Positions 42,319 through 51,478 of a stretch of DNA of 64,000 bases are shown in pieces. The notes below the pieces were generated by a model. That model worked only from the letters and a program-made list of their open reading frames with translations, ran no database searches and was not told the DNA's origin. The position numbers and the translations under genes were made by a program. Each line of letters begins with the position of its first letter. The stretch's first letter is position 1. This stretch comes from Chloroflexota bacterium (lineage in GTDB: Bacteria > Chloroflexota > Anaerolineae > UBA1429): the NCBI GenBank assembly GCA_019873625.1, contig JAIOAW010000008.1:1-64000 (forward strand), written 5' to 3'.

Positions 42319-44682
42319 ATGCTGACCGACCGCGTGCAGAGGCTCCGCCAGAGGAGTTTTGAGGCCGAACCGAGCCTTTCGGGCGAGAGGGCCAGGCTCA
42401 TCACCGAGTTCTACCGCGCCAACGAGGGCAAGCACTCGCCGCCCGTGATGCGCGCCCTGGCCTTCTACCACCTCTGCGCCCACAAGACGATTTACCTCGG
42501 CGAGGACGAACTCATCGTGGGCGAACGCGGCCCCTTCCCCAAGGCCACGCCCACCTACCCCGAACTCACCTGCCACAGCCTGGACGATTTGCAGACCCTC
42601 CACTCGCGCCCCAAGACGCGCTATACCGTGAGCGATGAGACCTTCCGCCTCTATGAGGAGGAGATCATCCCCTACTGGTGGGGGCGTTCAATGCGCGACC
42701 GCATTTTCGAACGTATGGAACCGGAATGGCTGGGTTGCTACCACGCCGGCCTTTTCACCGAGTTTATGGAGCAACGCGCCCCCGGCCACACCTCGCTGGA
42801 TGGCAAAATCTACCAAAAGGGCCTGCTCGACTTTAAGCGAGAGATCGCCGCAAGCCTCGCCAAACTCGATTTTGCCCGCGACCCCTTGGCCCACGATAAG
42901 CGCGAAGAACTCGTGGCGATGGATATCGCCTGCGATGCGGCCATCCTTTTTGCCGAGCGATATGCCGCCCTGGCCGAAGAGATGGCCGCCCGCGAGGAGC
43001 GCCCCGAACGGCGGCGCGAGTTGCGGCGCATCGCCCAAGTGTGCCGCTGGGTGCCCGCCCACGCCCCGCGCGACTTTTGGGAAGCGCTCCAGATGTATTG
43101 GTTCATCCATCTGGGCGTCATCACCGAACTGAACGGGTGGGATGCCTTCAACCCCGGCCATTTGGATCAGCACCTTTATCCCTTTTACCAGCGCGGCCTG
43201 CGCGAGGGCACGCTCACGCGCGAGGAGGCCAAGGAACTCCTCTCCTGCTTGTGGATCAAATTCAACAATCAGCCGGCTCCCCCCAAGGTGGGCGTGACGG
43301 CCGCCGAAAGCGGCACGTATAACGACTTCGTGAACATCAACATCGGCGGCCTGGCGGCGGATGGCTCCGATGGGGTGAACGACCTCTCTTACCTCCTCCT
43401 CGAAGTGGTGGATGAGATTCATCTCCTCCAGCCGGGTTGCAATATCCAGCTCAGCCGCCGCAACCCCGACCGTTTTCTGGAGGCAGCCTGCCGGGTCATC
43501 CGCAAAGGGTACGGCTATCCTTCGGTGTTCAATGCCGACCTCGTGGTGGAAGAGTTGGTGCGTATGGGCAAGGATATCGCCGATGCGCGCCAGGGCGGCA
43601 CAAGCGGCTGTGTGGAGACGGGTTGCTTCGGCAAAGAGGCCTACATCCTCACGGGGTACCTCAATCTGCCCAAAGTGCTGGAACTCGCCTTGAACGACGG
43701 CGTGGACCCCCTCACGGGGAAGCGACTTGGCCCCCAAACGGGCGACCCCAGGGCCTTCCGCACGTTTGAGGAGGTGATGGCCGCCTTTGAGGCGCAATTG
43801 CGGCACGTCATCGAGGTCAAAATCCGTGGGAACCAGGTCATCGAGCGGATGTACGCCACGACGATGCCGGCGCCCTTCCTTTCGGTGGTGATTGACGATT
43901 GCATCGCCAAGGGGATGGACTATAACGCCGGCGGGGCGCGCTACAATACGAGTTACATCCAGGGCGTGGGCATCGGCACCGTGACGGATAGCCTCGCCGC
44001 CCTCGCTCAGCACGTGTTTGACGAGCGCACCGTTACGATGGCCGATCTCCTCGAGGCCCTGAGGGGCAACTTCCGCGGCCAAGAGGCGCTCAGGGCCTTG
44101 CTCCTCAACCGCACCCACCGTTATGGGAACGATGACGATTATGCCGATGCCCTGATGCGGCGCGCCTTTGACGCCTTCTACCGGCTGGTGGAGGGGCGCC
44201 CCAACACGCGCGGCGGCGAATACCACATCGATATGTTGCCCACCACCTGCCACATCTATTTTGGGGTGATGACCGGCGCCACGCCCGACGGCCGCCTGGC
44301 CCACCAACCCCTCTCCGAGGGCATCTCCCCCGTGCAGGGGGCCGATCGGCGCGGCCCCACGGCGGTGATCCGCTCCGCCGCCAAGATGGATCACGTGCGC
44401 ACCGGCGGCACGCTCCTCAACCAAAAGTTTATGCCGCGCCTCCTCGAGACCGACGAGGGCTTGGCGAACCTGGCGCAACTCATCCGCACCTATTTTGCCC
44501 TGGGCGGGCACCACATCCAATTCAACGTGGTGAGCGCCGAGACGCTCCGCGAGGCCCAACGGCGCCCGCAAGATTACCGCGACCTCATCGTACGCGTGGC
44601 GGGCTACAGCGACTACTTCTGCGACCTGGGCCGCGACCTGCAAGAGGAGATCATCTCTCGCACGGAGCAGGCGAGTTTTTGA
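42319..44682 (+). CDS. Glycyl-radical enzyme, dehydratase/lyase type (PFL-like family)
   Basis: 787 residues, standard for the family. The catalytic thiyl Cys is Cys431 in TSGCVETGC, with Glu433 two residues on; the Cys-x-Glu pair marks dehydratases and lyases (glycerol, diol, hydroxyproline, choline) and differs from the Cys-Cys of pyruvate formate-lyase. The radical glycine is Gly762 in RVAGYSDYF near the C-terminus. The substrate is not fixed; hydroxyproline dehydratase and diol or sulfonate lyases are candidates. The likely activase is at 28895-29857, not adjacent. The gene starts 13 bases after ftsK and has only a weak binding site. Confidence 0.9.
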   Translation: MLTDRVQRLRQRSFEAEPSLSGERARLITEFYRANEGKHSPPVMRALAFYHLCAHKTIYLGEDELIVGERGPFPKATPTYPELTCHSLDDLQTLHSRPKTRYTVSDETFRLYEEEIIPYWWGRSMRDRIFERMEPEWLGCYHAGLFTEFMEQRAPGHTSLDGKIYQKGLLDFKREIAASLAKLDFARDPLAHDKREELVAMDIACDAAILFAERYAALAEEMAAREERPERRRELRRIAQVCRWVPAHAPRDFWEALQMYWFIHLGVITELNGWDAFNPGHLDQHLYPFYQRGLREGTLTREEAKELLSCLWIKFNNQPAPPKVGVTAAESGTYNDFVNINIGGLAADGSDGVNDLSYLLLEVVDEIHLLQPGCNIQLSRRNPDRFLEAACRVIRKGYGYPSVFNADLVVEELVRMGKDIADARQGGTSGCVETGCFGKEAYILTGYLNLPKVLELALNDGVDPLTGKRLGPQTGDPRAFRTFEEVMAAFEAQLRHVIEVKIRGNQVIERMYATTMPAPFLSVVIDDCIAKGMDYNAGGARYNTSYIQGVGIGTVTDSLAALAQHVFDERTVTMADLLEALRGNFRGQEALRALLLNRTHRYGNDDDYADALMRRAFDAFYRLVEGRPNTRGGEYHIDMLPTTCHIYFGVMTGATPDGRLAHQPLSEGISPVQGADRRGPTAVIRSAAKMDHVRTGGTLLNQKFMPRLLETDEGLANLAQLIRTYFALGGHHIQFNVVSAETLREAQRRPQDYRDLIVRVAGYSDYFCDLGRDLQEEIISRTEQASF

Positions 44683-44751
44683 GGCGTAGGACGAGCCGTC
44701 GCTCCCCGCACCCGCGTGTTGCGCTAGCCCTGATGGGGACCCAATGGCACG

Positions 44752-46302
44752 TTACCCCCTCAACCTCGCCAGGGCCTGAAAATCCTCTCGGACGTGCTCG
44801 TACAGGCGTTTGTAGAGCGCGAAATACTCCATATAGAGGACGTGGCGGGAGGGGTCGGGGGCCATCGGCTCGATGTATTCGGCCCACTCGCGCGCCACGT
44901 CGAAACCGGGCAAAACCCCCGTGGCCACGCCGGCGAGGATGGCATCGCCGTAGGGCGCACCCGTGCGTCGCTTGACGAGGACGATGGGCACGTCGAACAC
45001 ATCGCAGATGATCTGCCGCCACAGGCGGCTCACCGCGCCGCCCTCGTTGAGCACCAGGGGGAACTGAATCGGCAGGCCCGATTCCTTGATGAGGCGGTAG
45101 GAGTCATACATCGCATAGGCCACGGCCTCCATCATAGCCCGTACCAGGTGCCCCCGCCCATGGTGGAGCGACAGGCCGAACACCACGCCGCGCGCCTGCA
45201 CATCCCAAATGGGGGTGCGCTCGCCCATCAAAAAGGGCAAGACGAGGAGGCCCTCGCTGCCGGGCGGCACGCGCTCCGCCTCGGCGTTCAAGAGGTCATA
45301 GACCGGAGTGCCGCCCTGCCGTTCAGCCTCCATCTCGGCGCGGGCGAACTGATCGCGCAGATAGCGGATGGAAAGGCCACCCGTCATCGTAGTGGGGATG
45401 GTTACAAAGGTGTGCGCCGAATCCACCGTGTAGGCGCAGTTGATCATCACCCGCCCCACGTCGGAAAAGATAAAGTCGAGGCGGTTGTGCACCACGCCAA
45501 AGTTCCCCACGCTCCCCAGGTTCGATTGGATGGCCCCCGGCGCGATGGCCCCGGCCCCCACCCAGCCGGCGTTGCAATCCACCTGGCCGGCGGCCACCGG
45601 CGTGCCGGCGGCTAGGCCCGTCTCCTCGGCGGCCTCCGGCGTCAGTTCGCCCACGATATCGGTGCAGTCATACAGAGGGGGCATCATCTCCAAAGGGATG
45701 CCGATGGCCTCCAGCAAATCCGCCTGGTAGCGCCGTTCGCGCAGGTTGTAGGCCGGGCCATAAAACCCCGCGCCGGAATGGTGCAGGGCCGGGGCGCCGG
45801 TGAGCCGCCGCGTGATGTAGCCATCTATGGTCAGGGCCTTATCCACCTGGCGGAAGAGTTCGGGCCGGTGGCGCATCTCCCAGATGAGGTTGACGAGCGT
45901 GGGGTGATCCTCCAGGCGGTTGCCGGAGACCTGAAAGAGATAGTCCTCGCCGAACTCGCGCCTCAACCAGGCCACCTCCTCGGTGGCGCGGCGATCCATC
46001 AGGTTGTAGGCGTTCGCCAACGGTCGGCCGGTGCGATCCACCAGTACGAGTGAGGGCAGCGCCGAGGAGACGGCCACAGCGCGCACCTCGCGCGCTGTGG
46101 CGCCGGCCTGCGCCATCACCTGGCGGATCAACCGGCAGGCGATGGGCCAATAGAGTTGGGCATCGTGCTCCGACCAGCCGGGGTGTTGGTGGATAAAGGG
46201 GTACTCCTCAAAGGCAAAGCCGAGCACCTCGCCCTCCGTATTGATGAGGCAGGCTTTGGCTCCGCCCGTGCCGTAATCCATCCCGAGGAGATACGCGGCC
46301 AT
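44752..46302 (-). CDS. FGGY-family carbohydrate kinase (xylulokinase-like)
   Basis: 516 residues from [19 protein letters not shown] behind GGAGGGAAGAA; the longer in-frame ORF upstream has no support. The phosphate loop DYGTGGAK is at residues 9-16, with [10 protein letters not shown] and [17 protein letters not shown] (near residue 240) and [18 protein letters not shown] (near residue 427) as FGGY signatures. It phosphorylates a pentulose, polyol or similar sugar with ATP. Its 3' end faces the glycyl-radical enzyme gene; a 70-base spacer shows no clear terminator. No transporter or isomerase is adjacent. Confidence 0.9.
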   Translation of the reverse strand: MAAYLLGMDYGTGGAKACLINTEGEVLGFAFEEYPFIHQHPGWSEHDAQLYWPIACRLIRQVMAQAGATAREVRAVAVSSALPSLVLVDRTGRPLANAYNLMDRRATEEVAWLRREFGEDYLFQVSGNRLEDHPTLVNLIWEMRHRPELFRQVDKALTIDGYITRRLTGAPALHHSGAGFYGPAYNLRERRYQADLLEAIGIPLEMMPPLYDCTDIVGELTPEAAEETGLAAGTPVAAGQVDCNAGWVGAGAIAPGAIQSNLGSVGNFGVVHNRLDFIFSDVGRVMINCAYTVDSAHTFVTIPTTMTGGLSIRYLRDQFARAEMEAERQGGTPVYDLLNAEAERVPPGSEGLLVLPFLMGERTPIWDVQARGVVFGLSLHHGRGHLVRAMMEAVAYAMYDSYRLIKESGLPIQFPLVLNEGGAVSRLWRQIICDVFDVPIVLVKRRTGAPYGDAILAGVATGVLPGFDVAREWAEYIEPMAPDPSRHVLYMEYFALYKRLYEHVREDFQALARLRG

Positions 46303-46470
46303 TTCTTCCCTCCTATGCCACGCCTTTGTTCGAGAACGCCAAGCGCCCTTAGGATACCTCGAAAATATGAAGCGCGGAAGCCCTGCCTCCGCCCCTTCTC
46401 TGAAGCGGGGCTTCAAAAGGGAACGCAGAGGCACAAGGGCAAAACAAAATCTCGCCTGCAGGAGGGTTTG

Positions 46471-47295
46471 CTACGGCGCGGCGCCATCGGGAAGGGGCAG
46501 GCCTGCCTGGCGCAGGGCGGCGCACATCGCCCTCATCCACGGCTCAAGCGCGCGGATATCCAGCGCCTCTTTGGGGCGCGCGCCACGGTAGATAGCCAAG
46601 GCCGCCTCGATGGGCGGGCGCAGGCCCTCCGCGAGGTGCGCCAGCGCCCATTCGCCCCCTTCCGCCTTGGAGAGAATGCGCCCCTCGCGCAGATAGGCGA
46701 GCGTCCGGCACATATTCAGGATGGCGTAGGTGGGGTTTTCCGCCAGGCGCTCCAGGCCCCAGCCCACATCCTCGGCGATGGAGGCCAGATAGTCCTCCCT
46801 CGGCACGGGCGGAAAGACCTCCGCAATGGGCGCCCCCGCCAGGCACACCCCCCTTGCGCGGAGCACCGTGATGTGCGCGGCCAGGTCGGGGTCGCGGGGC
46901 GTGGGGCCTTCCCACCGCCTCCACCCCTCGCCGGCGAGGTCTTGCGCGTATTGGGCGCGCCAGGCCTCGCTATAGTGCAAATCAAACGGCGTGGGGTACT
47001 GCCAAGGGGCGAGGTGGGGCCGGGCGAGGAAACTCACCTCAATGGGCGCGGGCCGGCCTGAGAGGTTCAAAAGGGAGGCGATGATCTCCCGCTTGGCCTC
47101 CAGAGGTAGCGGCGTTTCGGTTACGACGAGGAGGTCAAGGTCGCTGGAGGCGGGGTTGAAACAACCCATGGCGAGCGACCCGTGAAGGTAGGCTCCCACG
47201 AACCCCTCGCCCAAAATCTGTTGTATCCCCTCGATGAACCGTTCGATTTGGTCGCGCACCGCTTGCGGGGCGCTTTCCCACGCGTAGGGGGGCAT
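46471..47295 (-). CDS. Aminoglycoside nucleotidyltransferase-like protein (ANT(9)/AadA type, DUF4111)
   Basis: 274 residues. GAYLHGSLAMGCFNPASSDLDLLVV near residue 34 is the nucleotidyltransferase GS-x(n)-DxD motif with both metal-binding Asp, and the C-terminal helical domain (EDVGWGLERLAENPTYAILNMCRTLAYL) resembles DUF4111 of AadA-type enzymes that adenylylate spectinomycin or streptomycin. Chromosomal homologues need not confer resistance and their substrates are often unknown. The gene starts four bases after an MFS transporter gene, so the two are probably coexpressed. Confidence 0.87.
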   Translation of the reverse strand: MPPYAWESAPQAVRDQIERFIEGIQQILGEGFVGAYLHGSLAMGCFNPASSDLDLLVVTETPLPLEAKREIIASLLNLSGRPAPIEVSFLARPHLAPWQYPTPFDLHYSEAWRAQYAQDLAGEGWRRWEGPTPRDPDLAAHITVLRARGVCLAGAPIAEVFPPVPREDYLASIAEDVGWGLERLAENPTYAILNMCRTLAYLREGRILSKAEGGEWALAHLAEGLRPPIEAALAIYRGARPKEALDIRALEPWMRAMCAALRQAGLPLPDGAAP

Positions 47296-47298
47296 CGC

Positions 47299-48648
47299 TC
47301 ACCCCTTGGCTAAAATGCGGCCGCCCGCCAGGGCGCTTTCCGTCTCGGGCATCTCTTCGCGCCGCGCAAAGGCTCCACGCAGGATGAGGCTCAAGAACAT
47401 CAGCCCGCCCATCCCACGACCGATGGTGGAAAGGATGAGGTTCACGGTAAACCCGTAGCGCGCATAGATGATCCCCGCCGGCAGGGGGCCAAGGATGGCG
47501 GCCACCCCCACCACCATATTGAAAAAGGCGATATACTGCGCCCGATAGCGCGCCGGCGTGATGCGCAAAAGGAGCGCCGTGGCCGCGACGTGCACCCCGG
47601 CCCAGGCGATGTTCCCATAGGAGCGCACCAGGCCCACGGTGAAAGGCGTCCGCGCAAAGATCCAGAAAAAGGGCATCAGGGGCACGAGGAGCATCCCCAC
47701 CATCGTGACGCGTTCCGGCCCTTTGCGGTCCACAAGGGGCCCGGCCAGCCGCACCGCCACGACGTTCACGATAGTGCTGACGGTGGCCAGGAGCGAGATG
47801 GTATCCACCTGGAAGCCCAGCGTCTGCACCATATGCACGGTAAAGAACGGCCCCGAAAGTTGGATGCCTACGTTCCACACGAAATGGATGAGGCAGTAAA
47901 AGAGAAAGAAGCGGTCGCGGATAAAGTGTCGGAACCCCTCGCGGAAGCCGGCTCCCTGGCCGTGTTTGATACTTTCCGGCGCCTCTGGCTCGGGGATGCG
48001 CGCGTAGAACGAGGTGGCCACAAAGCCGATGAGCGCCGCGAGGGCGATGGTGACCTGGTAACCCTGCATCCCGCCGATGGCCTTGATCATCCACCCGGCC
48101 AGGGGGATGATCCCCACGCGCACCAGGTTGGCGGCCATCATCTGCAAGCCTACGAACCGCCCGCGCACCCCGATGGGCACGATATCGCCAAAGAGGGAAT
48201 TCGCCGCCGGCGTGGAGAGGGAACCCATCAGCGCTTGGATGGCAATGAGCACCACATAGGCCCACGCCGCCGCTGGCCCCTGCAAGAGAAAGGGGATGCA
48301 CACCGTGAGGAGCAAACACAGCCGGCCGATACCCCCGCCCCCTAAGATGACCCACAGTTTGCGCCGCCCGGTGCGAGCCACCAGCCAGGCCCCGATAAGC
48401 GGCGCGAGGAGCGAGAGGGCGCTGTTGATAGAAGAGCGCATCCCAACCAGCGTAGAAGAGGCCCCCAAGGCCAAAAAGTAGAGGACCTCGAAATCCGCAT
48501 AGAACCCACCGCTGAGGGCCGAAAACAGATTATCGAGCCAGAGCATCCGCATACCGTGGCGCTGGGGCGGCGTAGCCCCCTCCACGGGGTAGGGCTGGGT
48601 TATGAGTTGCTGGATGACGCGCCAGCGCCTTTTGAGGGCCTCTCGCAC
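47299..48648 (-). CDS. Major facilitator superfamily transporter
   Basis: 449 residues with 12 probable membrane helices; the signature between helices 2 and 3 is GAWLVARTGRRKLWVI. Other marks are NSLFGDIVPIGVRGRFVGLQ and LRITPARYRAQYIAFFNMVVG, common in permeases of the major facilitator superfamily found near carbohydrate genes. A 45-residue hydrophilic N-terminus precedes helix 1. It is upstream of and nearly overlapping the aminoglycoside-nucleotidyltransferase-like gene, suggesting joint function in export or detoxification; import of a sugar is the alternative. Confidence 0.85.
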   Translation of the reverse strand: MREALKRRWRVIQQLITQPYPVEGATPPQRHGMRMLWLDNLFSALSGGFYADFEVLYFLALGASSTLVGMRSSINSALSLLAPLIGAWLVARTGRRKLWVILGGGGIGRLCLLLTVCIPFLLQGPAAAWAYVVLIAIQALMGSLSTPAANSLFGDIVPIGVRGRFVGLQMMAANLVRVGIIPLAGWMIKAIGGMQGYQVTIALAALIGFVATSFYARIPEPEAPESIKHGQGAGFREGFRHFIRDRFFLFYCLIHFVWNVGIQLSGPFFTVHMVQTLGFQVDTISLLATVSTIVNVVAVRLAGPLVDRKGPERVTMVGMLLVPLMPFFWIFARTPFTVGLVRSYGNIAWAGVHVAATALLLRITPARYRAQYIAFFNMVVGVAAILGPLPAGIIYARYGFTVNLILSTIGRGMGGLMFLSLILRGAFARREEMPETESALAGGRILAKG

Positions 48649-48748
48649 AGCGTCTCCTCAGGTGAGCGGTTCACCCTGGGGGAATCATTACCGCGAAAGT
48701 ATAGCCAGAAGGGGGCCAGTTGTCACGTTGGCCTATGCCGGCTCCCCC

Positions 48749-48908
48749 CCTCACCCTGGCCCTCTATCCTTCCGCAGGTTTTGAACCTGCGGGAGGGTTG
48801 GGATGTGGAGCGCGGGCCTCTGGCCCGCACGCGAGGCGGTAGCCTCGCGCTCCCCCTCACCCTGACCCTCTCCCACTCGACGTGGGAGAGGGAACGCCAC
48901 ACGGCAGG
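48749..48908. repeat. Composite palindromic repeats in the 48649-49030 gap
   Basis: This gap of 382 bases holds a degenerate type A unit (48749-48767), a type B stem CCGCAGGTT/AACCTGCGG (48772-48792), type C stems GCGGGCC/GGCCCGC (48812-48828) and GCGAGGC/GCCTCGC (48831-48848), then a type A REP (48854-48892, CCCTCTCCCAC/GTGGGAGAGGG) with the linker AACGCCACACGGCAGG (48893-48908) found in the REPINs at 51250 and 53078. The second, inverted REP is missing here. The rest of the gap is promoter and leader of the next gene. Confidence 0.75.
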
Positions 48909-48967
48909 TACCTCGTGCTCCGAGGCCCTTCGCAAGGGCGTGGTCTCCACTGCCCCGTACCCTCTCT

Positions 48968-48995
48968 TTGAACCTCTGCTGCTTTCGGCTATTAT
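48968..48995 (+). promoter_or_regulatory. Promoter of the GH42-like gene
   Basis: TTGAAC (48968-48973), 16 bases, TATTAT (48990-48995), 35 bases upstream of the ATG, which itself follows GAGGAGGAGCAAG. Confidence 0.62.
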
Positions 48996-49030
48996 TGAAG
49001 TCATCCTAGCCCATCTCGAGGAGGAGCAAG

Positions 49031-51241
49031 ATGACCACGAGCAAGGTGGCCCTTTACAAGGGCCTGCCCACCCTCTTTCTAAACGACGAACCGCTTGCCC
49101 CCGTGGCGGCCTATGTGGGGCCGCACCATACGGGCACCTTCGCCCAGGCCGGCATCCAACTCTATACCTTTAGCGTGCGCGGCACGTGGTGGCTCGGCCC
49201 GGGCGAGTACGATTTCAGCGCGATAGACGCTTTTATTGCGGATTACGTCGCGCGCATCCCCGAGGGGTATTTTATGCCGCGCATTGACCTGGCCCGCCAA
49301 GGCCACCCCTGGTGGGGCGAACTCCACCCGGAGGAGATGGTCGTCCTCAGGAGCATTGAGACGGGCGAACCCATTAGCCCCTATGACCCAGACCCCCGCG
49401 TGGTGGATTACCTCGGCCACGAGGTGCACCTCGAGGCGCTCAACTTGCACTCCTTCCATTCGGAGGTATGGCGGCGCGAGGCGGCCCAGGCCGTGTATGA
49501 CCTCATCGCCCACTGCGAGGCGCAGCCCTATGCCGAGCGCCTCTGGGCCTGGCACCTGTGCGACGGCCTCTTTTGCGAGTGGTTCCATTGGAACGAGTAC
49601 AACTTTGCCGGGATGGCCGATTACTCGCCGGCGGCGGTGGCCGACTTTCGCCGCTGGCTGCGCGCCACCTACAAGAACGATCTAGCCGCCCTGCGCCGCG
49701 CCTGGGGCAAGCCCGACGTAACCTTTGAGAATGCGGAAATCCCCTTACCCCAAGAGCGCGCCAAGGCCTTCCATTATGACCTGTACCATCCCGTCATCAA
49801 CCGCCCGACGATTGACTACCATCAGTGTATGAGCGACGCCACGGTGGATTGCATCCTGGCCGTGTGCCAGGCCGCCAAGCGCGCCCTGCCCCAGCCCAAG
49901 GTGACGTGCGTCTTTTACGGCTACCAGTTCAGCAATATGCCGCGCCCGCAGTTGAACGGCCACTACGCCCTTCAGCGCCTCCTCGCCTCCGACGCGGTGG
50001 ATATGATCGCCAGCCCCCACTGCTACGGCAACCGCGGCGAGGGCGGCTACCATGCCCCGCAATCTCTGGCGGAGACCATTCGCCGCGCGGGCAAAATCCA
50101 CTTTGACGAGATAGACTGCAAAACGGTGTGGACGCCCCCCACCGTCACCTGGAAGCGCCACATCAGCCAGCCCACCACGGTCGAGGGCACCATCGAGATG
50201 CTCAAGAAGGATGCCGCCTACGCCATCGCTTCCGGCACGGCCCAGTGGTGGATGGATCTCACCGACCAAGGCTGGTTTGACGCCCCCGAACTCGTGGAAC
50301 CCCTGCGCAAACTGCGCGTCATCGCCGAGCGCGTGCGCGAGATGGAACCGAAATCCTTCGGCGAAATCGCCCTGGTGGTGAGCCAGCGGGCGATGATGTA
50401 CCTGCCGCCGCGCGAGGGCCTGCATAACGCCGTGCAAAAGATGCTCCGCAACTGGCACCTGAGCCGCGTCGGCGCCCCGTTCGATCTACTCACCGTGGAA
50501 GAACTGACCCGGCCCGATGTGCCGCGTTACAAACTCTATATTATGGCGAACCTCTTTTACCTTTCGGAGCGCGAACGGGCCATCTTGGCGGATATCTTGC
50601 AGACGGGCCTGCGCAAAACGGCCCTCTGGATGTACGCCCCCGCGCTCCTCACCGATGCGGATACCAGCCTGGGGAGTATGGAATACCTCACGGGCCTGCG
50701 CTTCGGGGCCGAGGCGGTGGAGGCGGAACTCGATGTGGAGATCATTCGCAACGACCATCCCATCACCCAGGGCCTGCCCATCGGGATGCGCTACGGCACA
50801 GGGGTGGATCGCGAGCAGTATCTCCTCCCGCCCAAGATCCAGTACCTCCCCGAGACCAAGATGACGCTCCACTTTTACGTCCAAGAGGGGTGGGGAGAGA
50901 CCTTGGGCCTCTCTTGCGCTACGGGCAAGCCGGGGTTGGTGGTGCGCGAACTAGGGGGGCTGCAATCCGTCTACAGCGCGGCGCCGGTGCTCTCTTGGCA
51001 GGTGTTGCGCAACATCGCCCAATATGCCGGCGTGCACCTCTACACGGAGGGCGGCCATATGGTGTGGGGGAACGACCGCTTCCTGGCCATCTACGCCCAG
51101 GGCGAGGGCGACCTGGTGGTGCGCTTCCCCAAGGCGGTGGATGTGGAAGATGCCTATGAGGATCGCCTCCTTGGGCAAAAGGTAACGCGCCTTACCCTGC
51201 CTATGAAAAAGTGGGAGACGCGCCTCCTCATCCTCAAATGA
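49031..51241 (+). CDS. Beta-galactosidase-like glycoside hydrolase (GH42-type)
   Basis: 736 residues. The N-terminal barrel begins AAYVGPHHTGTFAQAGIQLYT and has the acid/base region HLCDGLFCEWFHWNEYNFAGM near residue 180 and the likely nucleophile region IHFDEIDCKTVW near residue 360; a GATase-like trimerisation domain follows from about residue 440 (EIALVVSQRAMMYL, FDLLTVEELTRPDVPRYKLY). This layout is that of GH42 beta-galactosidases and related hydrolases. No signal peptide, so cytoplasmic. Sequence departs enough from classic GH42 that the sugar released is uncertain. Confidence 0.85.
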   Translation: MTTSKVALYKGLPTLFLNDEPLAPVAAYVGPHHTGTFAQAGIQLYTFSVRGTWWLGPGEYDFSAIDAFIADYVARIPEGYFMPRIDLARQGHPWWGELHPEEMVVLRSIETGEPISPYDPDPRVVDYLGHEVHLEALNLHSFHSEVWRREAAQAVYDLIAHCEAQPYAERLWAWHLCDGLFCEWFHWNEYNFAGMADYSPAAVADFRRWLRATYKNDLAALRRAWGKPDVTFENAEIPLPQERAKAFHYDLYHPVINRPTIDYHQCMSDATVDCILAVCQAAKRALPQPKVTCVFYGYQFSNMPRPQLNGHYALQRLLASDAVDMIASPHCYGNRGEGGYHAPQSLAETIRRAGKIHFDEIDCKTVWTPPTVTWKRHISQPTTVEGTIEMLKKDAAYAIASGTAQWWMDLTDQGWFDAPELVEPLRKLRVIAERVREMEPKSFGEIALVVSQRAMMYLPPREGLHNAVQKMLRNWHLSRVGAPFDLLTVEELTRPDVPRYKLYIMANLFYLSERERAILADILQTGLRKTALWMYAPALLTDADTSLGSMEYLTGLRFGAEAVEAELDVEIIRNDHPITQGLPIGMRYGTGVDREQYLLPPKIQYLPETKMTLHFYVQEGWGETLGLSCATGKPGLVVRELGGLQSVYSAAPVLSWQVLRNIAQYAGVHLYTEGGHMVWGNDRFLAIYAQGEGDLVVRFPKAVDVEDAYEDRLLGQKVTRLTLPMKKWETRLLILK

Positions 51242-51249
51242 ACGCGCCC

Positions 51250-51361
51250 CCCTCGTCCTGGCCCTCTCCCACTTGAGGTGGGAGAGGGAACGCCATACGG
51301 CAGGGGCCTTGCGCTCCGTTCCCCTCTCCCGCGCTGGCGCGGGAGAGGGCTGGGGTGAGGG
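51250..51361. repeat. REPIN-like element (inverted pair of REP units)
   Basis: A left unit CCCTCGTCCTGGCCCTCTCCC (51250-51270) and a right unit in inverted orientation (51341-51361, GGGAGAGGGCTGGGGTGAGGG) flank a linker containing AACGCCATACGGCAGG (51289-51304). Each unit carries its own inner stem: CCCTCTCCCAC/GTGGGAGAGGG and CCCTCTCCCGCGC/GCGCGGGAGAGGG. The element is very similar to that at 53078-53187. It fills the gap between convergent genes. Confidence 0.8.
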
Positions 51362-51418
51362 CCGAGTGCGGAAGCACATTACCCTCTCCTCCGCCCTGAT
51401 CGCCTACCTTCCAAAAAC

Positions 51419-51454
51419 GGCTCCCCGCGCAGTGGGCGCGCTGCGCGGGGAGCC
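51419..51454 (-). terminator. Intrinsic terminator of the radical SAM gene
   Basis: GGCTCCCCGCGCAG and CTGCGCGGGGAGCC form a perfect 14-base stem around 8 bases. On the reverse strand GTTTTTGG follows, so it ends the radical SAM transcript 25 bases after its stop; it can also stop the convergent GH42 transcript. Confidence 0.85.
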
Positions 51455-51478
51455 GAGATGGAGAGGAGAGACATGCCC

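Noticed and set aside
46471-47295. Acquired antibiotic resistance gene.
   Set aside because: The gene has the same GC-rich codon style as its neighbours, no integron, transposase or attC site is visible, and chromosomal AadA-like proteins frequently have other substrates.
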